Assembly (NCBI RefSeq): GCF_003002815.1
Contig: NZ_PVTF01000007.1
Span: forward strand, 434,001-498,000
Reading direction: 5' to 3'
Origin: Umezawaea tangerina
GTDB taxonomy: Bacteria > Actinomycetota > Actinomycetes > Mycobacteriales > Pseudonocardiaceae
DNA: 64,000 bases
In this document: positions 26,582 through 35,441 of the stretch, one piece after another
Numbering within the stretch: position 1 is the first letter of the stretch
Layout: each line of letters starts with the position of its first letter
Notes under the pieces: model-generated
Database searches by the model: none
What the model was told of the DNA's origin: nothing
Seen by the model: the letters and a program-made list of their open reading frames with translations, nothing else
Translations under genes and position numbers: made by a program

Positions 26582-27777
26582 CACGCCACGGTCCGGTCCG
26601 CGCGCAGCCGCGCCACCTCGGGCGCGCGCACCCCGAGCTCGGCGAGGATGTCGTCGGTGTCGGCGCCGGGCGCCCGTCCGGTGAACCTGATCCGGCCGGG
26701 AGCCCCGGCGCTGCGCCACAACACGTTCTGCATGAGCACCGGCCCCAGGTCGTCGTCGGGGACGCTGGTCAGCATCCCCGTCTCGCGCACGTGCTCGTCC
26801 TCGACCAGGTCGCGGGCGGAGTAGATCGGGGCCACCGCGGCGCCCGCCGCCTCGAAGGCCTCGGTCACCTCGGCCTCGGTCCGCTCGCCGATCCAGCCGC
26901 CGACGCACTCGTCGATCAGGTCGGCGTGCCCGGCGCGGCCCAGTCCCGTGGCGAACCACGGCTGTTCGACGACCTCCGGGTGCCCGACCAGGCGCAGCAC
27001 CCGTTCGGCGATGCTCTGCGCGCTGCTGGACACGGCCACCCAGCGGCCGTCCTTGGTCAGGTAGGTGTTGCGCGGCGAGTTGTGCGTGGAGCGGTTGCCG
27101 TGCCGCACGCCCACCTCGCCGAGCTGGTCGTACACGGTCGGGCCCGGCCCGACCGCGGCCATGATCGGCTCCAGCAGGTTGATGTCGACCACGTCGCCGC
27201 GGCCGCCGTTGCGCTCCCGCGCGAACAGGGCCGTCATGGCGGCCGTGGAGGCGGCCATCCCGCAGATGCTGTCGGCCAGGCCGAACGCGGGCAGCGTGGG
27301 AGGACCGTCGGCCTCGCCGGTCATGTGCGCGAAGCCGCTCATGGCCTCGGCGAGCGTGCCGAACCCGGCGCGCCCGGCGTAGGGGCCGGTCTGGCCGAAG
27401 CCGGTGACCCGCACCAGCACCAGACCGGGGTTGACCTCGTGCAGGCGGTCCGGTCCGAGCCCCCAGCGCTCCAGGGTGCCGGGGCGGAAGTTCTCCACCA
27501 TCACGTCGGCCGTGGCGACCAGGCGCAGCAGCAGGTCGGCACCGTCCGGTGTGGACAGCTTCAGGCCGAGCGTGCGCTTGTTGCGGGAGATCTCCTTCCA
27601 CCACAGCGGCACGCCGTCCTTCGCCTGGCCGTGGCCGCGCATCCCGTCGCCCGCCTCGGGGTGTTCGACCTTGATGACCTCGGCCCCGTGGTCGCCGAGG
27701 ATCCGGCAGCACAGCGGGCCCGCCAGGATCGTGGAGACGTCCAGCACCCGCACTCCGGTGAGCGGTCCGTCCTGCAC
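26581..27777 (-). CDS. CaiB/BaiF family (type III) CoA-transferase
   Basis: A 398-residue CoA-transferase that moves CoA between carboxylic acids. It begins GPLTGVRVLDVSTILAGPLC; the catalytic Asp is in PAFGLADSICGMAAST, and the segments NKRTLGLKL and ADVMVENFRPGTLERWGL are family signatures. GTG was chosen because AAAGGGG lies five bases upstream, just after a candidate internal promoter. As sequenced, the frame is open all the way from the upstream MFS gene, which would make an 816-residue fusion. It probably activates a ring-opened dicarboxylate before the CitE-like lyase. Confidence 0.87.
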   Translation of the reverse strand: MQDGPLTGVRVLDVSTILAGPLCCRILGDHGAEVIKVEHPEAGDGMRGHGQAKDGVPLWWKEISRNKRTLGLKLSTPDGADLLLRLVATADVMVENFRPGTLERWGLGPDRLHEVNPGLVLVRVTGFGQTGPYAGRAGFGTLAEAMSGFAHMTGEADGPPTLPAFGLADSICGMAASTAAMTALFARERNGGRGDVVDINLLEPIMAAVGPGPTVYDQLGEVGVRHGNRSTHNSPRNTYLTKDGRWVAVSSSAQSIAERVLRLVGHPEVVEQPWFATGLGRAGHADLIDECVGGWIGERTEAEVTEAFEAAGAAVAPIYSARDLVEDEHVRETGMLTSVPDDDLGPVLMQNVLWRSAGAPGRIRFTGRAPGADTDDILAELGVRAPEVARLRADRTVA

Positions 27778-27802
27778 AGCGGCCCCTTTCGTCGCGTTGC
27801 CT

Positions 27803-27863
27803 GTTCCGCTGAGGCGAACGCTGGTCCGCTCAGAGGTTAGGTCGGTGTCCTTGTCGGGGTCAA
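27803..27863 (-). promoter_or_regulatory. Internal promoter with two IclR-type sites
   Basis: Read on the minus strand, a -35 TTGACC (27863-27858) is followed after 17 bp by CTAACC, or after 18 bp by TAACCT. Immediately downstream are two related boxes on the plus strand, GGTCCGCTCAG (27823-27833) and the quasi-palindrome GTTCCGCTGAGGCGAAC (27803-27819), 20 bp apart. The same motif recurs at the operon's main promoter. This promoter would drive the CoA-transferase, cyclase, PrpD-like, amidohydrolase and lyase genes separately. Confidence 0.55.
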
Positions 27864-29031
27864 CACCCGGTACGGCGGCGGGTGGCGCCAAGATCCCCCG
27901 GTTGGCCAGCGCCGCGACCCCCGCGACCGCCACCAACGCCGCCAGCACCGTCCACGCCACCGCGTACGAGCGGTGCTCGACGAGCACGCCCATCAGCAGC
28001 GGACCCAGCACGCCACCCGCGCACCCGCCCGCCTGGACCAGCGCCGTGGCGGCTCCGGGCGCGTCCGCGTGGGCCCGCACGACGGCGTGCCCGAGCGTTC
28101 CGGTCCAGCCCCAGCCCGCGGCTCCCGCCACCAGCGCGCCGCCCAGCGCGGCCACGGGCACGGGCACCGCGAGCAGCAGGAACCCGGCCGCGCCGAGGAA
28201 CAGCAGCACGCCCACGGCCATCCGGGCGGACACCCGCGCGTCCACCACGCCGGACAGCAGCCGCACGCCGATCGTGGCCGCGCTCATGACGGCCAGCGCC
28301 ACCCCGGCCGTGCCCGCGGACAGGCCGAGGAAGACCCCGTAGCCGACCAGGAACGTGCTCAGCGCCGTCGCCGCCGCGGACCCCAGCACGAACATGCCGA
28401 CGACCACGAGCAGCGGCCCCAACGGCCGCAGCGGCGCACTGGCCGACGACGTGGCGACGGCCCGCCGCACGTGGGGGACGGGCAGCAGCAGGACCAGGGC
28501 GACCAGCACCGCCGCGCACAGGAACACCGCCCGCCACGGCAGCACCGCCGCCAGCGTCGGCACGCAGACGCCCGCCACCAGCGTCGCCGCCGGGATGGAC
28601 GACCGCTCCAGCGCGAACGCCAGCGCCCGGCGGCCCGGCGGCACGCCGCGGGCGATCAGCATGCCGCCGACCGGTGCCGCGACCGCCGACCCGACCCCGC
28701 CGATCGCCATCGCCACGCACAGTCCGACGTACGAGCCGCCCAGCGCCGCCACGGCCACCAGGCACGTGGCCGCGCCCGCGAGCGCCAGCCGGACGGCGGG
28801 GCCCGGCCCGGTGCGGTCGACGATCCGACCGCCCACGGGCATGAGCACCGCCCCCACGGCGAAGAACACCGAGATCGCCGCGCCGAACGCGGTCGAGTCC
28901 AGTCCGAGGTCGGCCCGGACGGCGACGCCCACCGCCCCGGTCAGGTACAGCGGGAACATGTAGCTCGCGCCGATCAGGACGGCGAGCACCACGACCCGCC
29001 CGGCGCTGTCGTCGGCGGGCGGGCTCGTCAC
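27860..29031 (-). CDS. MFS transporter (no stop codon of its own as sequenced)
   Basis: A 12-helix major facilitator with the pattern of organic-acid or drug carriers: GAAISVFFAVGAVLMPVGGR in the first third, RTGPGPAVRLAL after helix 3, and a last helix ending VAALANRG. The GTG start overlaps the TGA of the upstream small gene. After the last helix the reading frame stays open through the promoter region and into the CoA-transferase gene. One extra base in the C-run at 27895-27899 (plus strand) would give a charged tail and a stop at 27860, the usual length for the family. It may import or export a pathway compound. Confidence 0.75.
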
Positions 29032-29381
29032 CCCTGGATCTCGTCGGCGTAGGTGATGTTCACGTCGGTCCGCCACCCGGTGGCCGGGTCGGCGCCCCAC
29101 TTGGCCCGCCAGCCCGCCGCGTGCGCGAGCACCGCCGGGTCGCCGTGGTGCAGGGCGCCGTCCGCGTGGAAGGCGTCGAGGTCCTCGACGAACATGAGGT
29201 CGAAGTGCTTGAACCACTCCTCGCCGCGGGCGTTGCGCCGCACGACGTAGTTGGAGTAGTCCACGACTCCGGGGTTCGCGCGGAAGATCGGGTAGTCGAT
29301 GGAGCGGGTGTACTCCTCGTACTCCTCCAGCGGGACGCCCGGCTTGATGTTGTAGGTGAGCAGCACGAGCTTGCGGGCCAT
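29028..29381 (-). CDS. Small dimeric alpha/beta-barrel protein (EthD/Dabb-like)
   Basis: A 117-residue protein starting KLVLLTYNIKPGVPLEEYEEY and continuing YPIFRANPGVVDYSNYVV, with later FDLMFVEDLDAF. This length and beta-alpha-beta pattern match ferredoxin-like dimeric barrels such as EthD, stress-response A/B barrels and RedY-like proteins. These act as small isomerases, lactonases or accessory proteins in degradation pathways. CGGAGG precedes the ATG, which lies 19 bp downstream of the flavoprotein stop. No catalytic residue can be assigned. Confidence 0.65.
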   Translation of the reverse strand: MARKLVLLTYNIKPGVPLEEYEEYTRSIDYPIFRANPGVVDYSNYVVRRNARGEEWFKHFDLMFVEDLDAFHADGALHHGDPAVLAHAAGWRAKWGADPATGWRTDVNITYADEIQG

Positions 29382-29400
29382 GAGGTGTCCTCCGGTCGAC

Positions 29401-31335
29401 CTAGAGCGCGCGGCCGAGGGCGTGCCCCTCGGCCACGGCTTCCAACAGGGAGCGAGGGGCGACGGCGTCGCCGATCAGGTGCACCGGCACGCCGGCGTCG
29501 AGCAGCGGCGCCACGAGGCCGTCCTCGGCGCGGGGCCGGTCGAGCGCCACCACGTCGGTGGCGGTGAAGGTGGTCGTCGTGGAGACCAGCGCGCTGGTCA
29601 CGGTGGCGGTGCCCGCGGCGAACACGGCCTCCGCCGAGGTCCACAGCTGCACGCCGAGGTCGCGCAGCCGTTGGACGGCGGTCATCCGGCTGTACTCGCC
29701 GACACCCCACAGCGGGGTTCCGGCGCGGCCGACCACGTGCACCGCCGCTCCGCCGCGGGCGGCCGTCTCGGCGACCGACGACGTGGTCCACCCGCCGTCC
29801 TCGTCGAGCACCACGACCGTGCGGCCCACCCAGGACCGCCCGGCCAGCACGTCCGCCGCGGTCAGCGCCCGGCCCCACCCCGGCACGTCACGGGCTCCGA
29901 GGGTGGCGCCGGTGGCCACCACGACGACGTCCGGCCGTTCGGCGAGGACGTCCTCGGCCGTGACGGGCGCACCCGCGCGGACGGGGACGCCGAGCGCCGC
30001 CAGGCGGTGCTGCTGGTGGTCGCGCAACCGGTCGAGGTGGCCCCGTCCCGCGCCCCGGCGACCCAGCCGCAGCTGTCCGCCCAGCTCGGCCGCGGACTCG
30101 CGCAGCGAGACGTCGTGCCCGCGTTCGGCGGCGATCTTCGCGGCCTCCAGCCCCGCCGGACCGCCGCCGACCACCAGCACCCGCTTCGGGTCGGCCGAGG
30201 GCTCGGGCACCTGCGGCCACCGCTCCTCGTTGCCGACCGCCGGGTTGACCATGCACGTCATCGGCCGGTGGCCCGCGATCTCACCGATGCAGAAGTTGCA
30301 CGACACGCACGGCCGGATGTCCCGCACCCGCCCCGCGGCGGCCTTGGCCAGCAGGTGCGGGTCGGCGATGTGCGCGCGGGTCATGGCGACCGCGGCCAGC
30401 CCGCCCGCGAGGCCGCGCTCGGCGTCGTCGAGGTCGACGAACCGGCAGGCCGCCAGCACCGGCGTGGTCGCGCACTCCGCCGCCACGGCCAGGGTCTGCG
30501 CCAGGTACGGCGTGTGGCCCTCGCTCATGTCCGCCACGTGGTGGCCGATCGACGGGACCGTGTAGGACGCGACCGAGACGTTCAGGAACGCCAGCGGCCG
30601 GGTGGTGTCCAGCAGGTGCGCGAGACGCCGTCCGGCGGCGAGGTCCTGGCCGCCGTCGACGAGCTCGTCGGCGCTCATCCGCACGCCCACCGCGAGGTCG
30701 CCGCCCACGGCGTCGAGCACCGCGTCCAGCACCTCCAGCGGGAAGCGCAGCCGGTTCTCCTCGGACCCGCCGTAGGCGTCGGCGCGGTCGTTGGAGGCGG
30801 GGGAGAGGAACTGGTGCAGCAGGTGGCCGTGTCCGAAGTGGACCTCCACCCCCTGGAACCCCGCCGAGAGCGCGAGCCGGGCCGCGTCGACGTAGGCGTC
30901 GCGCACCTCGGCCATGTCGCCGCGCGACATGACGTGCGGCACGGCGCCCGAGGACGTCCACGGCCGCGGCGAGGGACCCCACGCGGCGGCGCGGCGGAAC
31001 ACGTTCTCGCTGTGCCTGCCCGCGTGGGTGATCTGGGTGAAGACCGCGGCTCCCTCCGCGCGCACCGCCTCCACGATCCGGGCCAGGACCGGGAGCGCGG
31101 CGGGGGCGGCGGACAGGCCGCCCGCGCGCCCCAGGCTGGTCCCGTGCACCCGCAGCGGTTCCATGACGACGAGCCCGACCCCTCCGCGGGCCCGTTCGGC
31201 GTGGTAGGCCACGTGCCGGTCGGTGGGGAGGAAGTCCACGCCGAAGTTCGTGGTGTGCGCCGACACGAACACCCTGTTGCGCAAGGTGATCCCGCCGATC
31301 TCCACCGGCGAGAACACCCGCGGGTAGGCGCTCAC
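29401..31335 (-). CDS. Old-yellow-enzyme-type FMN/4Fe-4S/FAD oxidoreductase (2,4-dienoyl-CoA reductase/TMADH-like)
   Basis: A 644-residue three-cofactor enzyme. The N-terminal OYE barrel (about 1-350) has TQITHAGRHS near the flavin and VEVHFGHGHLLHQFLSP. The iron-sulfur cysteines are CVSCNFC then C eleven residues later, the C-x2-C-x2-C spacing of trimethylamine dehydrogenase. The FAD/NAD half follows with VLVVGGGPAGLEAAKIAAERG. Such enzymes reduce C=C bonds conjugated to carbonyls, or demethylate amines. The GTG overlaps the SnoaL-like stop by GTGA. Reduction of a hydroxylated N-ring or an enoyl product would suit the operon. Confidence 0.87.
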   Translation of the reverse strand: MSAYPRVFSPVEIGGITLRNRVFVSAHTTNFGVDFLPTDRHVAYHAERARGGVGLVVMEPLRVHGTSLGRAGGLSAAPAALPVLARIVEAVRAEGAAVFTQITHAGRHSENVFRRAAAWGPSPRPWTSSGAVPHVMSRGDMAEVRDAYVDAARLALSAGFQGVEVHFGHGHLLHQFLSPASNDRADAYGGSEENRLRFPLEVLDAVLDAVGGDLAVGVRMSADELVDGGQDLAAGRRLAHLLDTTRPLAFLNVSVASYTVPSIGHHVADMSEGHTPYLAQTLAVAAECATTPVLAACRFVDLDDAERGLAGGLAAVAMTRAHIADPHLLAKAAAGRVRDIRPCVSCNFCIGEIAGHRPMTCMVNPAVGNEERWPQVPEPSADPKRVLVVGGGPAGLEAAKIAAERGHDVSLRESAAELGGQLRLGRRGAGRGHLDRLRDHQQHRLAALGVPVRAGAPVTAEDVLAERPDVVVVATGATLGARDVPGWGRALTAADVLAGRSWVGRTVVVLDEDGGWTTSSVAETAARGGAAVHVVGRAGTPLWGVGEYSRMTAVQRLRDLGVQLWTSAEAVFAAGTATVTSALVSTTTTFTATDVVALDRPRAEDGLVAPLLDAGVPVHLIGDAVAPRSLLEAVAEGHALGRAL

Positions 31336-31745
31336 GGCGCTCTCCAGCGCTCGTCGAGGTCGTCGGGCGTGCGCGCCGTCAGCACTCCGGTCTCGGCCAG
31401 GTCGTTCCACACCCGCTGCTCGACGATCAGCCCGTCGCGGACCAGGAACCGGTCCGCGTACCGGACCCCGTCGAAGGCGACGCCGTGCGCGTTCTCGCCG
31501 TGCAGCCTGCCGAGCGAGTACACGACGTCCCCGTCCGGGGTGGACAGGGTGTCGTACTCGTCGCGGTGCTTGTCGACGAAGCGGTAGCGGCCCGCCGACC
31601 CCTCGGCGAGCTCGTCGAGGCTCCGGTAGGTCTTCCCGCCGGGGAAGACGAGGGTCGCGTCCGGCGACAGGAACCGGCGGGCGTCGGCGGTGCGGCCCGC
31701 GCCGACCGCGGCGAGGTAGTCCTCCACCACGGCCACCGCGGTCAT
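31332..31745 (-). CDS. SnoaL-like/NTF2-fold protein
   Basis: A 137-residue protein with the cone-shaped NTF2/SnoaL pattern: VVEDYLAAVGAGRTADARRFLSPDA, then LVFPGGKTYRSLDELAE and GVRYADRFLVRDGLIVEQRVW. Members include isomerases, dehydratases and small hydroxylases. The ATG shares one base with the stop of the 2Fe-2S subunit gene, and its stop overlaps the OYE-like gene. A role as an isomerase or ligand-binding helper in the pathway is a guess from context. Confidence 0.75.
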   Translation of the reverse strand: MTAVAVVEDYLAAVGAGRTADARRFLSPDATLVFPGGKTYRSLDELAEGSAGRYRFVDKHRDEYDTLSTPDGDVVYSLGRLHGENAHGVAFDGVRYADRFLVRDGLIVEQRVWNDLAETGVLTARTPDDLDERWRAP

Positions 31746-32242
31746 CAGCTCTCCTGGCACGGTGTCTCCTTCGCGCACGTCCGGGCGCACCCGGAGGCCT
31801 GGCGGACGGCGCTGACGATGGTGTTGTAACCGGTGCAGCGGCACAGGTTCCCGTTGATCGCGGCGAGGATCTGCGCGTCGTCGGGCTCGGGGGTGGAGTC
31901 GAGCAGCTCCTTCGCGGTCAGCAGCATCCCCGGCAGGCAGAACCCGCACTGGAACGCGAACCCGTCCCAGAACGCCCGCTGCACGGGGTGCAGCTCGTCG
32001 CCGTCGGCCAGCGACTCCACGGTCTCGACCGCGGAACCGTCCGCGGACAGCGCGAGCACCGAGCAGGACTTCGCGGTGCGCCCGTCCAGCACGACCGTGC
32101 AGGCGCCGCAGTCCCCGGTCAGGCAGCCGACGTGCGTGCCGGTCAGGCCCACCTGCTCGCGGATCGCGTGCACCAGCAGGGTGCTCGGGTCCACGTCGAT
32201 CTCGCGGTCGACGCCGTTGACGGTCAGCCTCATGCCGGTCAC
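31745..32242 (-). CDS. Molybdenum hydroxylase, 2Fe-2S small subunit
   Basis: A 165-residue electron-transfer subunit (CoxS/NicA/XdhC-like). The plant-type cluster is GCLTGDCGACTV with the fourth Cys in AKSCSV. The second cluster is QCGFC plus NLCRCTGY. The C-terminus carries three further Cys in CARTCAKETPC that are not part of the standard clusters. GTG overlaps the FAD-subunit stop (GTGA); an ATG three codons later is also possible. It passes electrons from the Mo subunit to the FAD subunit during water-based hydroxylation of an N-heterocycle or aldehyde. Confidence 0.92.
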   Translation of the reverse strand: MTGMRLTVNGVDREIDVDPSTLLVHAIREQVGLTGTHVGCLTGDCGACTVVLDGRTAKSCSVLALSADGSAVETVESLADGDELHPVQRAFWDGFAFQCGFCLPGMLLTAKELLDSTPEPDDAQILAAINGNLCRCTGYNTIVSAVRQASGCARTCAKETPCQES

Positions 32243-33060
32243 CGGTCCTCCTCCAGGGCGTGGGCCGCGGACCTGGCGGCGATCGCCGGGGCGATCCGCC
32301 GTCGGTAGGCGGCCGGTGCGAGCACGTCGGACCACGGCTCGGCGGCGTCCAGCGCGGTGTGCACGGCCTCGCGCACGTGGTCGCGCCACGCCGGGTCGCC
32401 GCTGCCCGCCGACGGCCGGTCCACCGCGACCACGACCGGTACCGCCGCGGCTCCGCCGACGACGACGCGCAGCGCCGTTCCCGGCACCGCGACGGTGGCC
32501 GCCGTGACGATCGGCCAGCTGCTCTCGGCGAGCTTGAACTTGACGTAGCCCAGCAGGGCGTTCCCCAGCTGGGGCAGCACGACCTCGGCCAGCACCTCGT
32601 CCGGCCGGCGCGCGGTGCGGAACCCGCCGAGGAAGAACCCGGCCGCGGGGACCTCCCGCTTCCCTCCCGCGCTCGCCAGCCGCATCCGGGCGTCCAGCGC
32701 GACCAGGCACGCGGGCACGTCGGAGGCGGGGTTGGCGTAGCAGGCCGAGCCGCCCGCCGTGCCGCGGTTGCGGATCTGCGGGCCGCCCGTGATGCCCGTG
32801 GCCACCGAGGACAGCAGCGGCACCCCGGCCTCGACCAGGTCGGTGTACGTGGTCATCGCGCCGACCACCACGCCGTCCGCGCCCGCGGTGACCCCGGCGA
32901 GCCCGGCGCGGGACAGGTCGACCAGCGCCGCGGCGCGGGTGCGGCCGTGCGTCATGTCCGGCACGACCATCGTGCCGCCGCCCACCACGACGCCGTCGCC
33001 GTCGGCGAGCGCGGCCGTGACGCCGACGAGGTCGCGGGGTGCCGAGTAGCGCGGCGTCAC
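32239..33060 (-). CDS. Molybdenum hydroxylase, FAD-binding medium subunit
   Basis: A 273-residue subunit of the CoxM type. The FAD pyrophosphate motifs are GDGVVVGGGT (near 25) and TGGPQIRNRGTAGGSACYANPASD (near 95), and the C-terminal CO_deh_flav_C part follows LGYVKFKLAESSWPIV. GTG overlaps the large-subunit stop. It takes electrons from the iron-sulfur subunit and hands them to an acceptor that cannot be named from sequence. Confidence 0.9.
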   Translation of the reverse strand: MTPRYSAPRDLVGVTAALADGDGVVVGGGTMVVPDMTHGRTRAAALVDLSRAGLAGVTAGADGVVVGAMTTYTDLVEAGVPLLSSVATGITGGPQIRNRGTAGGSACYANPASDVPACLVALDARMRLASAGGKREVPAAGFFLGGFRTARRPDEVLAEVVLPQLGNALLGYVKFKLAESSWPIVTAATVAVPGTALRVVVGGAAAVPVVVAVDRPSAGSGDPAWRDHVREAVHTALDAAEPWSDVLAPAAYRRRIAPAIAARSAAHALEEDR

Positions 33061-35441
33061 CGGGCCGCCGCCTCGTCGATCAGGGCCAGCACGGCCGGTG
33101 GGGTCAGCGGTACCCCGCGCACCCGCACACCCAGTGCGGCGAGCGCGTCCTCGACCGCGTTGGCGACCGCGGCCTGCGCCCCGCCGACCCCGGCCTCGCC
33201 CGCGCCCTTGTTGCCGTGCATGGTGAACGGGCTCGGCGTCACCTGGTGCACCATCCGCAGCTCGGGCACGTCGCCCGCGCGCGGCAGCAGGTAGGTCTTG
33301 AACCGGTCGCTGAGCAGCGTCCCGTCCTCGCCGAACACCAGCTGCTCGGACAGCGCGCTGCCCAGGCCCATCGCCACGGCGCCGCGCGCCTGGCCCTCCA
33401 CCAGCGCGGGGTTGATCATGGTCCCGCAGTCGTGCGCCATCACGTAGTCGAGCAGCACGACCTTGCCGGTCTCCACGTCCACGTCCACCACCGCGGCGTG
33501 CAGGCTGCTGGAGTAGGTGGGGTAGGGCTGGATGCGGCCGAACTCGTCGGGGACGTGGTCGATGTTGCCCGGCTTGTAGGCCCTGGTGGACTCCAGGACC
33601 GGCTCGATGCCGTCGGCGACGGCGAACGCCCTGGTGAGCAGAGCGCGCGCCACGTCCGGCACGGCCAGCGCGCGGGAGTGGTCGTCCACGACCCGGACCA
33701 CGCCGTCGGCGACCTCCACCCGGTCGACCGGCACGTCCAGCATCCGCGAGCCCAGCAGCGCCAGCTTGTCGCGCACGTCGCGGGCGGCCAGCGTGGCCGA
33801 CCCGCCACCCACGACCATGCTGCGCCCGCTGAAGTTGCCGAACCCGTTGGGGCAGCGGTCGGTGTCGCCCTGCACCAGTTCGACCCACTCCATGGGCACA
33901 CCCAGTTCGGTGGCGACGATCTGGGCGATGCCGGTGTCGTTGCCCCCACCGGGGGAGGTCACGCCGGTCAGCACGGTGACCATCCCCGTGACGCTCATCC
34001 GCACGGTCGTGGTGTCGAAGCCGGAGACGAACGTGCCGGGGCTGTCGGAGGACTCCGGGGTCAGCTCGAAACCCAGCCCGACGCCCAGGTACCGGCCGCG
34101 GTGGCGCAGCCCGCCCTGCCGCGCGCGGATCCCCGCGTACCCGACCTCGTCGAGGACCTTGTCCAGCAGTCCGACGAAGTCGCCGCTGTCGATGTTGAGG
34201 CCGGTGGAGGTGCGGTGCGGGAACCGGTCGGCGGGGATGAAGTTGCGCCTGCGCACCTCGGCCGGGTCCAGGCCCAGCTCGTGCGCCACGATGTCGACCG
34301 CGCGCTCCATCACGAAGTGCGCCGCGTCCTTGCCGAAGCCGCGCGCGGCGTTCACCGGCGGCTTGTTGGTGACGACGATGTCCAGCCCGATCCGGCAGTC
34401 CGGCACCAGGTAGCCCGACGGCAGGGTGGTGGCCGACATGTTCGGCATCGCCCACCCGGCCTGCGCGGTCAGCGCGCCCACGTCGGCCACGATGTCGTCC
34501 ACCAGCGCCACGATCCGGCCGTCGGCCATCGCGCCGACGGTGAACCGGTGCACCTGCTGGCGTGCGCCCGCCATCAGCGTCTCGCGCCGGTCCTCGATCC
34601 ACTTCACCGGTGCGCCGGTGAGGATGCTCAGCAGCGCCACCAGGGTCTCCTCCGGGTGGCCCTGCATCTTCAGCCCGAAGCTGCCGCCCACCTTCGCGGT
34701 GACGATCCGGATGTCGCCCTCGTCGAGCCCGAGGCTGGTCGCCAGCATCCACCGCATCTGGTGCGGGTTCTGGCACGACGCGTGCACGGTCAGCTTGCCC
34801 TCGGCCGCGTTCCACGACGCGAGGTAGCCGCGCGGCTCGATCGGGGACGTGGTCGACCGGCCGATCCGCAGCTCCCCGCTCACCACGACGTCCGCCGCGG
34901 CCAGTGCCGCGTCGGTGTCGCCGGTGCCGTACCGGTTGTGCATGACCACGTTGCCGGGCCACTCGGGGTAGAGCCTCGGCGCGTCGGGGAGCATGGCCTC
35001 CTCGGCGTCGAGCACGTGCGGCAGCACCTCGTACTCCACGGCGACCAGGGCCGCCGCGTCCAGCGCCTGCCGCCGGGTCTCGGCGACCACGGCGGCCACC
35101 GGCTGGCCGACGTACACCACCTCGTCGACCTGGAGGCAGCGGATGTCCGTGCGGTTGCCGCCGCGCGCCGCCGGGTCGATGAAGTACGGCACCGGCCCGG
35201 CCGACTCCGCCGCCCGCCTGCCGGTGAGCACCAGCCGGACGCCCGGCGCGGCCTCGGCCGCGGCGGTGTCCACCGACAGGATCCGCCCGTGCGCCACGGT
35301 GCTGCGGACCACCTGCGCGTGCAGCATCCCGGTGGGCTGGTGGTCGTCGACGAACACGGCGCGACCGGTCAGCAGCGCGGCGCCGTCGCGCTTGCGGGCG
35401 GAGCCGCCGATCGCGGAGTCGGGCTGGGTCGGCGCGGCCAT
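33057..35441 (-). CDS. Molybdenum hydroxylase, large (molybdopterin) subunit
   Basis: A 794-residue catalytic subunit. The N-terminal hammerhead domain starts with AIGGSARKRDGAALLTGRA. The molybdopterin contacts include VGGSFGLKMQGHPEE and NAARGFGKDAAHF, and the catalytic Glu is in GNKGAGEAGVGG. The CODH loop with the Cu-binding Cys is absent, so carbon monoxide oxidation is unlikely and hydroxylation of an N-heteroaromatic compound or aldehyde is preferred. The ATG overlaps the AllA-like stop (TGATG). Subunit order is large-medium-small. No XdhC/CoxD-type maturation factor is in the window. Confidence 0.92.
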   Translation of the reverse strand: MAAPTQPDSAIGGSARKRDGAALLTGRAVFVDDHQPTGMLHAQVVRSTVAHGRILSVDTAAAEAAPGVRLVLTGRRAAESAGPVPYFIDPAARGGNRTDIRCLQVDEVVYVGQPVAAVVAETRRQALDAAALVAVEYEVLPHVLDAEEAMLPDAPRLYPEWPGNVVMHNRYGTGDTDAALAAADVVVSGELRIGRSTTSPIEPRGYLASWNAAEGKLTVHASCQNPHQMRWMLATSLGLDEGDIRIVTAKVGGSFGLKMQGHPEETLVALLSILTGAPVKWIEDRRETLMAGARQQVHRFTVGAMADGRIVALVDDIVADVGALTAQAGWAMPNMSATTLPSGYLVPDCRIGLDIVVTNKPPVNAARGFGKDAAHFVMERAVDIVAHELGLDPAEVRRRNFIPADRFPHRTSTGLNIDSGDFVGLLDKVLDEVGYAGIRARQGGLRHRGRYLGVGLGFELTPESSDSPGTFVSGFDTTTVRMSVTGMVTVLTGVTSPGGGNDTGIAQIVATELGVPMEWVELVQGDTDRCPNGFGNFSGRSMVVGGGSATLAARDVRDKLALLGSRMLDVPVDRVEVADGVVRVVDDHSRALAVPDVARALLTRAFAVADGIEPVLESTRAYKPGNIDHVPDEFGRIQPYPTYSSSLHAAVVDVDVETGKVVLLDYVMAHDCGTMINPALVEGQARGAVAMGLGSALSEQLVFGEDGTLLSDRFKTYLLPRAGDVPELRMVHQVTPSPFTMHGNKGAGEAGVGGAQAAVANAVEDALAALGVRVRGVPLTPPAVLALIDEAAAR

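Noticed and set aside
33057-35441. Carbon monoxide dehydrogenase large subunit
   Set aside because: Overall similarity is to the CoxL superfamily, but the copper-ligand active-site loop is absent and the substrate loop reads ARGFG, as in xanthine/nicotinate-type enzymes.
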